Assembly (NCBI GenBank): GCA_934417455.1
Contig: CAKRWK010000057.1
Coordinates: 1-6,999 of the forward strand
Length of the DNA: 6,999 nucleotides
Source: an uncultured Eubacteriales bacterium
GTDB lineage: Bacteria; Bacillota; Clostridia; Oscillospirales; CAG-272
Direction: 5' to 3'
Shown here: positions 1 through 6,999 of the stretch, one piece after another
Position numbering within the stretch: position 1 is the first letter of the stretch
Layout: each line of letters starts with the position of its first letter
The notes under the pieces: generated by a model
Database searches by the model: none
What the model saw: the letters and a program-made list of their open reading frames with translations, nothing else
What the model was told of the DNA's origin: nothing
Translations under genes and position numbers: made by a program

Positions 1-737
1 TCACCGGCCTCTACAATGCAGAGTTCCGGTTCATAACCGGGAGAATTTTCCTCGATTTTTCCCTGAATGATGCCAAGGGAAAGTTTGGTTCCGTACACAG
101 GAACATGAATCTGAGACAGCACATAGGCAACCGCGCCGACGTGGTCTTCATGTCCGTGCGTTATCAGAATACCGCGGACTTTGTCCGCGTTTTTTACAAG
201 ATAAGATACATCGGGAATGACAAGGTCGATGCCGGGCATTTCCTCATCGGGGAAAGCCATTCCGCAGTCAATCACAACAATATCGTTACCGTATTCGATA
301 ACGGTCATGTTTTTTCCGATTTCCTGCAGACCGCCGAGGCTGATGACGCGGAGTTTACCGTTTTTCACCTTTCCCGCGCGCATATCTCGTTTTCCGCCGC
401 GACGTTCTTCCGCTGAGGCCTTTTCCACAACCGCCTGTTTCATGCTGTCGGAAAGCAAATTTTTCCTTGCATTTTTGCGTGGGACGGGAACTTTTGGCCG
501 CTTCGGTTGTAACGTATTCTGCGCACCCGCTTTCTTCTCTTTTGCGGTTGCCGTCTTTTTCGGTTTTGTCGTGCCGACGCGTCCCTCGGGGGCGTTTTTC
601 TTTTCTTCCGGATTTTTTCTTTTTTTTGCAAAATGGCGGATAGAAGAATGCTTGTCTTTAACCGCGCCCGATTCGTTATTTTTATTTTTCTTTTCTGTCA
701 TTGGCTCCGTTTTTGTTTTGTTGTTTTCTGTTTTCAT
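1..737 (-). CDS. rnj: Ribonuclease J, 5' part (gene truncated by left window edge)
   Basis: This is the N-terminal 245 residues of a metallo-beta-lactamase-fold RNase J, an endonuclease and 5'-3' exonuclease in mRNA decay and rRNA maturation in Gram-positive bacteria. The recognisable core begins near residue 129 (LRVISLGGLQEIGKNM) and continues with VIDCGMAFPDEEMPGIDLVI. The metal-binding motif HGHEDH is at residues 194-199 (H194, H196, D198, H199), followed by the family-typical PVYGTKLSLGII. The remaining catalytic domain, beta-CASP domain and C-terminus lie beyond position 1. Residues 1-128 are a lysine- and glutamate-rich, low-complexity extension with no hydrophobic core, probably disordered; the bacillary RNase J1 core starts almost at its N-terminus. 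The ATG at 735-737 was chosen because a purine-rich AAAGAGAGA lies 7 bases upstream. A second in-frame ATG 12 codons later is possible. The frame stays open to the edge. The family is certain; J1 versus J2 cannot be decided. Confidence 0.92.
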   Translation of the reverse strand, partial: MKTENNKTKTEPMTEKKNKNNESGAVKDKHSSIRHFAKKRKNPEEKKNAPEGRVGTTKPKKTATAKEKKAGAQNTLQPKRPKVPVPRKNARKNLLSDSMKQAVVEKASAEERRGGKRDMRAGKVKNGKLRVISLGGLQEIGKNMTVIEYGNDIVVIDCGMAFPDEEMPGIDLVIPDVSYLVKNADKVRGILITHGHEDHVGAVAYVLSQIHVPVYGTKLSLGIIQGKIEENSPGYEPELCIVEAG

Positions 738-744
738 ATGTAAG

Positions 745-753
745 TCTCTCTTT
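745..753 (-). promoter_or_regulatory. Ribosome binding site of the RNase J gene
   Basis: The minus strand reads AAAGAGAGA 7 bases upstream of the ATG at 735-737. It is an imperfect but plausible Shine-Dalgarno sequence and supports the longest reading of the N-terminal extension. Confidence 0.5.
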
Positions 754-801
754 ACGCTTTTTCTTTCATCACTCTCCGCGACGGAATCCGACGGGAGAAA
801 C

Positions 802-831
802 ACTATACCTATATTCGGTTATTTTTCTAAA
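802..831 (-). promoter_or_regulatory. Possible promoter for RNase J
   Basis: On the minus strand TTTAGA (826-831) and TATAGT (802-807) are separated by 18 bases, resembling a sigma-A type -35/-10 pair in an AT-rich stretch. Transcription would begin around 795, leaving a leader of about 58 bases before the RNase J ATG. The -35 match is poor and the region is AT-rich, so chance is a real alternative. Confidence 0.3.
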
Positions 832-866
832 ATTTATTCAATTTCAAAAAAGCGTAAGCTTAGGAT

Positions 867-893
867 TGCCGGACAAAAATGCTCTGTTCGGCA
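867..893. other. Stem-loop in the intergenic region
   Basis: On the plus strand TGCCGGAC (867-874) can pair with GTTCGGCA (886-893) across an 11-base loop, giving 8 pairs including one G-T. Read on the minus strand, which is the direction of the genes, the same position becomes an A-C mismatch, leaving 5 outer pairs and 2 inner pairs. No T-run follows directly on the minus strand, so it does not look like a terminator. It may be a transcript-end structure or coincidence. Confidence 0.3.
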
Positions 894-913
894 TGAAATT
901 TGGTGTTTTTTGT

Positions 914-935
914 AAAAAAGCAAAGATTTCTTTGC
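914..935 (-). terminator. Intrinsic terminator after the gyrase-lipoprotein-XRE operon
   Basis: On the minus strand GCAAAG (935-930), a 4-base loop AAAT and CTTTGC (925-920) form a 6-bp stem, followed directly by six T residues (919-914). It begins 12 bases after the TAA stop of the XRE gene. The stem is short and holds only three G-C pairs, so termination may be partial, but the arrangement and position are classical. Confidence 0.7.
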
Positions 936-947
936 AAAAAAGTCGAA

Positions 948-1481
948 TTACCGTCTTCCGAACAGTTTTTCAAACAGGCTGACTTTTTCTTCTTTCGTCT
1001 TGGCCGTGTTCTTAACTGTTTCTTTTTCGACCGGTTTTTCTTCTTTCGGAGCCTCGACCGGCTCTTCTTTGACTTCCGCCTTCACCTCGGGTTTTGATTC
1101 CTCGACAACGGGCGCTTTCGGTTCTTCGACCGCGACGGTTTCGGCAACCACGGCTTCTGTTTTCTCTTCCTCTTCGGTAAGAGGGGCTTCGGCTTCCATC
1201 TGCTTTGCCACTTCTTCCTGCAGTTGCTGCGCTACCTTCTTCGAAATTCTCTTTCTCTTCTTTTTCTCCGGCATCGGAATATCGTATGTATCGTCAAGCA
1301 AGTCGTCGATACTGATATTGTACTGGAGTTTGATTTCGAGAAGTTTGGAAACTTCGGGGTAGGACTGTCCGCATTCCCACTTGTAAACGGCCTGACGGGA
1401 CACGCCGATACCCTTGGCAAATTTGGACTGGGAAAGACCGTACTTTTTTCTGAGTATTACGATTTTCTCATTGAATTTCAT
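948..1481 (-). CDS. XRE-family helix-turn-helix protein with long charged tail
   Basis: This 177-residue protein has three visible parts. Residues 5-60 form a Cro/C1-type helix-turn-helix domain (LRKKYGLSQSKFAKGIGVSR, then QAVYKWECGQSYPEVSKLLEI), with the usual Q-K-W-E-x-G-x-x-x-P signature, so DNA binding is likely. Residues 73-98 are basic and probably helical (KKKRKRISKKVAQQLQEEVA). Residues 102-167 are rich in E, K, P, V and A with imperfect PVE/EEP repeats and are likely disordered. The last ten residues, SLFEKLFGRR, are amphipathic and set apart from the tail. AGAGAGGA lies 9 bases upstream of the ATG. The gene follows the lipoprotein gene by 39 bases without a terminator and is the last gene before the terminator at 914-935, so it probably belongs to the gyrase operon. 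The target operator and any partner are unknown. It may be a conventional small-molecule-independent repressor or a DNA-binding adaptor anchored by its C-terminus; both are inference. Confidence 0.85.
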   Translation of the reverse strand: MKFNEKIVILRKKYGLSQSKFAKGIGVSRQAVYKWECGQSYPEVSKLLEIKLQYNISIDDLLDDTYDIPMPEKKKRKRISKKVAQQLQEEVAKQMEAEAPLTEEEEKTEAVVAETVAVEEPKAPVVEESKPEVKAEVKEEPVEAPKEEKPVEKETVKNTAKTKEEKVSLFEKLFGRR

Positions 1482-1490
1482 CTTCGGAAA

Positions 1491-1498
1491 TCCTCTCT
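1491..1498 (-). promoter_or_regulatory. Ribosome binding site of the XRE gene
   Basis: AGAGAGGA on the minus strand ends 9 bases before the ATG at 1479-1481. It gives this downstream gene independent translation initiation and fixes its start. Confidence 0.65.
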
Positions 1499-1520
1499 GT
1501 ATAGTATTTTATGTGTGATT

Positions 1521-2207
1521 TTATTTTTGTTCGGACGTGTACTCCGAATACGACGTATACGTCATCGTATCGAGCCGCCATCCGTTTGCCTCTTCAAAGA
1601 GGCGGAGGTTCAGAATTTTATCCTGTGATTTTCCGTCGGCATTGGTTACGGTCGCGCGAATCGTTGCGCACACATATGCGCCGTCGGCCCCCGTTACCGT
1701 CAGGGAAGCGGTGTCGTACACCACCGTGTCTTTCAGATACACGGTGGCTTTTGTGTCCACCATCAGACGGTACGGTTCCGTGGCCGTGGCGGGAATGTCA
1801 TAGTATCTCTTATATCCTATGATGGAATCCCCGTCATACATCACCTCGAGTTTGTGGAATATCACACGGCACATGCCTTCCGTATACACAAGGTGCGCCG
1901 CCTCCCGCAGACTCTCCGTGCTCTCGATTCCGTTTTCACTGAGATACGCGGGGTCGGCCGAGCGGTAATTGCCGTATGTGACGGCCGTATCGCTTTTATC
2001 CGTCGGTATTCCGTATCCGTAAAAAATTTCGTTTACCTTCACCGACAGAGGAAGCAGGCGTAAAAACGCATCCCTGACTTCGGATTCACTGAATTCCCTC
2101 GGCTCTTCCTTCTTTTGCGGCGGATTATCTTTTTGTCCGCAGGAAGAGACAAACAGAAGACAAAGGACAAGGAAAAACGAAAGGAAAATTTTGATTTTAT
2201 TCTTCAT
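1521..2207 (-). CDS. Putative lipoprotein of unknown function, overlapping gyrA
   Basis: This 228-residue protein begins with a basic n-region (MKNKIKI), a hydrophobic core (residues 8-20) and the lipobox VSSC with lipidation cysteine C23, so it should be exported and attached to the outer face of the membrane by signal peptidase II processing. A polar linker (residues 25-40, PPQKKEEPREF) precedes a folded domain of about 180 residues. The second half has alternating beta-strand-like segments (KATVYLKDTVVYD, AYVCATIRATVTNADGK) and ends with NGWRLDTMTY, a pattern reminiscent of NTF2-like lipoproteins; this is inference from style, not a match. The ATG lies inside the last codons of gyrA: the reading frames overlap by 11 bases, in a different frame. 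The nearest upstream purine run is weak, so translation is probably coupled to gyrA. I do not recognise the family and assign no function. Confidence 0.82.
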   Translation of the reverse strand: MKNKIKIFLSFFLVLCLLFVSSCGQKDNPPQKKEEPREFSESEVRDAFLRLLPLSVKVNEIFYGYGIPTDKSDTAVTYGNYRSADPAYLSENGIESTESLREAAHLVYTEGMCRVIFHKLEVMYDGDSIIGYKRYYDIPATATEPYRLMVDTKATVYLKDTVVYDTASLTVTGADGAYVCATIRATVTNADGKSQDKILNLRLFEEANGWRLDTMTYTSYSEYTSEQK

Positions 2208-4788
2208 CGCTTTCGGTTTCCGTCACATCGGGTTCGGTTTTTTCGGCCGCGGCTTCCGCTTTCAGTTCAAGGTCTTCTTCATCGTCGGAAATTCTCGCCC
2301 CTTCTTCTTCCGCCTTGGCACTGGCCGCTTCAATGTCTTCTTCTTTTTCCAGTCTTGCCACGGTAATAACGGACGCGCCTTCGTCCAGTCGCATAACGAT
2401 AACGCCGGCAGCCGTTCTGGAATACACATTGACATCGGAAACATTGATACGGATAATGGTTCCTTCATTGGTGACAATCATCAGGTCATCGTCATCCGCC
2501 ACCGTTGCCATAGCGGCCAGTTTTCCGCTTTTTTCGGAAAGTTTATGAACAGTGACACCTTTACCGCCGCGGTTTTTCATCTCTCGGAATTCGTCAAACG
2601 ATGTCCGTTTGGCAAGTCCCTTTTCCGTGACGGTCAGAAGTTTCTTCGTATCGTCCACCAGAACAACGCCGATAATTTCGTCATCGGCCGAAAGAGTCAT
2701 ACCTTTCACACCGCGTGCCGTACGTCCCATGCAACGGACATTTTCTTCGTCAAAGCGAACGCCCATGCCGTTTTTCGAGGCAAGAATCATGCTCTCACCG
2801 CCAAGGGTATGTCTGACAAAGAGAAGTTCGTCCCCGTCGTCCAGACGAATGGCGATTTTTCCACCTTTCCTCTGATAGGAGAAGTCCGAAAGAAGCGTTC
2901 TTTTAATGATACCGCGTTTGGTTATCATTGTCAGATATTCCTTATCGGAGAAATCGGCAATGGAAATGATGGCGGTGACCTTTTCGTCTTTCTGCAAATC
3001 TATGATGTTAACAAGGTTGGTGCCTTTGGCCGTACGGGACGCCTCCGGAATACGGTAAGCTTTCTTCATATACACACGGCCGAAATTGGTAAAGAAGAGA
3101 ATTTTCGAGTGGCTGTTGGCAACAAGGATATTTTCAACAAAATCTTCTTCCTTCGTCGTCATGCCGATGATGCCTTTTCCGCCGCGGTTCTGTGCGTTAT
3201 ACACATCCGCCCGCTGCCGTTTGATATATCCCGTGTGGCTCATGGTAATGACGCAGGTATGACGCTCAATCATATCCTCAATATCAATCTCTTCGGTGGC
3301 TTCGACGATTTCCGTACGTCTCTTATCCTTATCACCGAATTTTTCGCGGATTTCCGTCAACTCTTCTTTGAGTTTTTCCTTGATTTTATTTTCATCCGCA
3401 AGAAGAGCTTCAAGTTCCGCCACAATATCCTTGAGTTTCAGAATACGATCCATGACCTTCTGTCTCTCAAGACCGGACAGTTTGCCGAGGGTCATTTCCA
3501 CAATGGCCTGCGACTGTTCTTCCGACAGGGCAAAGCGTTCCATCAGACGCACTTTCGCATCCGGAACGGATTCGCTTCCCTTGATGATTTCGATAACTTC
3601 GTCGATATTCTCCGTCGCAATCTTGTATCCTTCGAGAATATGAAGTTCCTTCAGTGCCTTATTGAGGTCAAAACGCGTTCTGCGGATAATGACGCTTTTC
3701 TGGAATCCGATATACTTATCGAGAATACCGATAAGCGGCAGAATTTTCGGTTCGCCGCCGTCAATGACCAGCATATTGACGGAACAGGTATCCTGCAGTT
3801 GCGTGTATTTATACAACTGATTGAGGATGATTTCGCCGTTGGCATCCTTTTTGTATTCCACAACGATTCTCATACCGCCGCGGCCGGATTCGTCGCGGAG
3901 TCCCGAAATTCCCTCTATTTTCTTGTCTTTGACAAGATTGGCAATGCTTTCAATCAACATGGCCTTATTGACCATGTAGGGAATTTCCGTGAAAACAATG
4001 CGTCTGTGTTCTTCCTCTATTTTTGCTCTGGCGCGGACGTAAATACGTCCTTTGCCCGTCTCATACGCCTCGCGGATGCCGCGCGTTCCATAGATAATGG
4101 CGGCCGTCGGAAAATCGGGACCGTGAATAATCTGCATGAGGTCATCGACCGTGCACTCGGGATTATCCATGCGGTAAATAACGCCGTTGACAACTTCGCT
4201 GAGGTTATGCGGAGGAATATTTGTCGCCATACCGACGGCAATACCGACGGAACCGTTGACAAGCAGGTTCGGGAAACGGGAGGGAAGTACTTCCGGCTCG
4301 TCTCTCGTGTTGTCAAAGTTTCTCGTCATAGGAACGACATTCTTTTCAATGTCGCTCATCATGAGGTCGGCAATGCGGCTCATTCTTGCTTCGGTATAAC
4401 GGTAAGCGGCGGCGCCGTCGCCGTCGACGTTACCGAAGTTACCGTGACCTTCCACCAAAGGGCAACGCAGGGAGAAACTCTGTGCCATACGGACCATGGC
4501 TTGATATACAGCGGAGTCGCCGTGCGGATGATAACGACCGAGCACGTTACCGACGGTGGTCGCGGATTTCCGGAAAGGTTTGTCATATGTCAAATGGTCC
4601 TCGTACATAGCGTAAAGAATACGTCTCTGTCCGGGTTTCATACCGTCTCTGACATCGGGCAGGGCACGGGAGGTAATAACGCTCATCGAATATTCGATAA
4701 ACGCGCTTTTTACCTCTTTTTCCATGTCCTGAAGTTCTATTTTCTGTAAAGGAAATTCAATATCTTTACTCTGGTATGTATGTTCCAT
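2197..4788 (-). CDS. gyrA: DNA gyrase subunit A
   Basis: GyrA is the DNA-cleaving subunit of gyrase (A2B2), which introduces negative supercoils using ATP hydrolysed by GyrB. The length, 863 residues, is normal. The winged-helix/breakage-reunion region is clear: [30 protein letters not shown], and [11 protein letters not shown] with catalytic Y131 preceded by R130. [18 protein letters not shown] follows, then the coiled-coil gate (about 370-490). The C-terminal DNA-wrapping pinwheel (about 505-815) carries a GyrA box QNRGGKG at 533-539, close to the QRRGG(K/R)G consensus, which favours GyrA over ParC; adjacency to gyrB does too. The last 40 residues are very acidic. In the quinolone-contact helix S92 corresponds to E. 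coli S83, but Q96 occupies the place of the usual acidic residue (E. coli D87). AAAGGA lies 6 bases before the ATG, and gyrB ends 14 bases upstream, so the two subunits are co-transcribed. Confidence 0.98.
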   Translation of the reverse strand: MEHTYQSKDIEFPLQKIELQDMEKEVKSAFIEYSMSVITSRALPDVRDGMKPGQRRILYAMYEDHLTYDKPFRKSATTVGNVLGRYHPHGDSAVYQAMVRMAQSFSLRCPLVEGHGNFGNVDGDGAAAYRYTEARMSRIADLMMSDIEKNVVPMTRNFDNTRDEPEVLPSRFPNLLVNGSVGIAVGMATNIPPHNLSEVVNGVIYRMDNPECTVDDLMQIIHGPDFPTAAIIYGTRGIREAYETGKGRIYVRARAKIEEEHRRIVFTEIPYMVNKAMLIESIANLVKDKKIEGISGLRDESGRGGMRIVVEYKKDANGEIILNQLYKYTQLQDTCSVNMLVIDGGEPKILPLIGILDKYIGFQKSVIIRRTRFDLNKALKELHILEGYKIATENIDEVIEIIKGSESVPDAKVRLMERFALSEEQSQAIVEMTLGKLSGLERQKVMDRILKLKDIVAELEALLADENKIKEKLKEELTEIREKFGDKDKRRTEIVEATEEIDIEDMIERHTCVITMSHTGYIKRQRADVYNAQNRGGKGIIGMTTKEEDFVENILVANSHSKILFFTNFGRVYMKKAYRIPEASRTAKGTNLVNIIDLQKDEKVTAIISIADFSDKEYLTMITKRGIIKRTLLSDFSYQRKGGKIAIRLDDGDELLFVRHTLGGESMILASKNGMGVRFDEENVRCMGRTARGVKGMTLSADDEIIGVVLVDDTKKLLTVTEKGLAKRTSFDEFREMKNRGGKGVTVHKLSEKSGKLAAMATVADDDDLMIVTNEGTIIRINVSDVNVYSRTAAGVIVMRLDEGASVITVARLEKEEDIEAASAKAEEEGARISDDEEDLELKAEAAAEKTEPDVTETESDEE

Positions 4789-4794
4789 AAAATT

Positions 4795-4800
4795 TCCTTT
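4795..4800 (-). promoter_or_regulatory. Ribosome binding site of gyrA
   Basis: AAAGGA on the minus strand sits 6 bases upstream of the gyrA ATG (4786-4788), inside the 14-base gyrB-gyrA gap. The good match and spacing confirm the gyrA start. Confidence 0.8.
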
Positions 4801-4802
4801 CG

Positions 4803-6728
<1,926 letters not shown>

Positions 6729-6740
6729 ACGGTTGATGAT

Positions 6741-6748
6741 TCCTTCCT
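6741..6748 (-). promoter_or_regulatory. Shine-Dalgarno sequence of gyrB
   Basis: AGGAAGGA on the minus strand lies just after the remB stop and 12 bases before the ATG at 6726-6728. The spacing is a little long but usable. The GTG at 6681-6683 is 57 bases away, too far to be served by it. This is the evidence that the ATG followed by TAA is the position where ribosomes are expected to start. Confidence 0.7.
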
Positions 6749-6753
6749 GTGAT

Positions 6754-6999
6754 TTATTGCCCGTTTTCCGAAAGTTCGGATAACCGGTTTTCCGCCCGGC
6801 TCGCAAGTCCTGCGGCGGAAATTCTCGACAGTTTTATTTTGTACTTTTTCGTGTTTTCTTCGTACACGACGAAAGACCGCGGTAAATCACTGTCGGCATA
6901 TTCTATATTTTCCTGTTTTTGCTGATGATGAATGAATTTTTTTGTTTTAGAAGAAACGGTGGCGCTGTCAAGGTCGAATATGCCTATCACTTTGTCCGT
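6754..6999 (-). CDS. remB: RemB/DUF370 family regulator, 3' part (start outside window)
   Basis: The frame encodes 81 residues and stays open to the right edge. Key blocks are KVIGIFDLDSATVSSKTKKF near the visible N-terminus, DLPRSFVVYEEN in the middle, and KIKLSRISAAGLASRAEN near the end. They follow the pattern of the small extracellular-matrix regulator RemB (DUF370, YlzA-like): an IIGIFDLD strand, an LPKSFVV strand and a final YISPISS-type strand. In Bacillus, RemA/RemB proteins affect matrix gene expression, and RemA binds DNA. A copy between recF and gyrB is common in Bacillota, which fits the 25-base gap to the gyrB ATG here. The track of the frame continues upstream of V4, so the GTG there is internal and not the start. 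The C-terminal tail (ENRLSELSENGQ) is slightly longer than usual. Family assignment is good; function in this organism is inferred. Confidence 0.8.
   Translation of the reverse strand, partial: TDKVIGIFDLDSATVSSKTKKFIHHQQKQENIEYADSDLPRSFVVYEENTKKYKIKLSRISAAGLASRAENRLSELSENGQ

Larger units (their letters stand above)
738..947. other. Intergenic region between XRE gene and RNase J gene
   Basis: These 210 bases separate two minus-strand genes and are richer in A and T than the flanking coding DNA. They hold a probable terminator near the XRE stop, a stem-loop at 867-893, a possible minus-strand promoter around 802-831, and the RNase J ribosome binding site. I see no convincing small gene: open frames crossing this stretch on the plus strand are phenylalanine-rich antisense readings without family resemblance. 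The layout suggests that RNase J is transcribed separately from the gyrase operon. Confidence 0.6.

Noticed and set aside
843..858. Second possible terminator on the minus strand (AAGC-TTAC-GCTT followed by T-run)
   Set aside because: The stem has only four pairs and is too weak to call next to the better hairpin at 914-935.
217..915. A 232-codon plus-strand frame rich in F and S opposite the RNase J gene
   Set aside because: The phenylalanine runs are the reverse reading of the lysine-rich RNase J extension. The hydrophobic look does not indicate a membrane protein.
2191..4749. An 852-codon open frame on the plus strand, antisense to gyrA
   Set aside because: It mirrors gyrA almost end to end, has a phenylalanine- and histidine-rich composition typical of reverse readings of a biased gene, no family motif and no ribosome binding site. 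gyrA on the other strand is unmistakable.

Overview
The window is a chromosomal housekeeping segment from a Gram-positive bacterium, most likely an uncultured or little-studied member of the Clostridia (Bacillota). The evidence is the order remB-gyrB-gyrA, a GyrB without the long insert found in many Gram-negative enzymes, an RNase J gene, a lipoprotein with a Gram-positive type signal, and strong AGGA-type ribosome binding sites. I cannot name the genus. Every recognised gene lies on the minus strand, so transcription runs from the right edge to the left.

In transcription order: (1) 6999-6754, the 3' part of a RemB/DUF370 regulator gene, whose start lies outside the window. (2) 6728/6683-4803, gyrB. 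(3) 4788-2197, gyrA, 14 bases after gyrB. (4) 2207-1521, a small lipoprotein of unknown function whose start overlaps the end of gyrA by 11 bases. (5) 1481-948, an XRE-type helix-turn-helix protein with a long charged tail and a short amphipathic C-terminus. (6) 935-914, a probable intrinsic terminator. (7) 913-738, an intergenic stretch with a possible promoter and a stem-loop. (8) 737-1, the 5' part of an RNase J gene with a long basic N-terminal extension; it runs off the left edge.

Items 1 to 5 look like one operon: the genes are co-directional, gaps are at most about 40 bases, one junction overlaps, and the only convincing terminator follows the XRE gene. GyrB and GyrA form DNA gyrase. 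The lipoprotein and XRE gene would be expressed along with it. RNase J appears to be a separate unit.

The most striking observation is at the gyrB start. The ATG that is in frame and follows a strong Shine-Dalgarno sequence is immediately followed by TAA. The codons after that TAA still encode the conserved GyrB N-terminal arm. The first usable start downstream is a GTG without a good ribosome binding site, and using it would remove the arm, including the tyrosine that in E. coli reaches into the partner subunit's ATP site. This is a sequencing or assembly error, a recent mutation, or an unusual start-stop arrangement controlling gyrase. I see no mobile element, CRISPR array, tRNA, rRNA or obvious new defence system.
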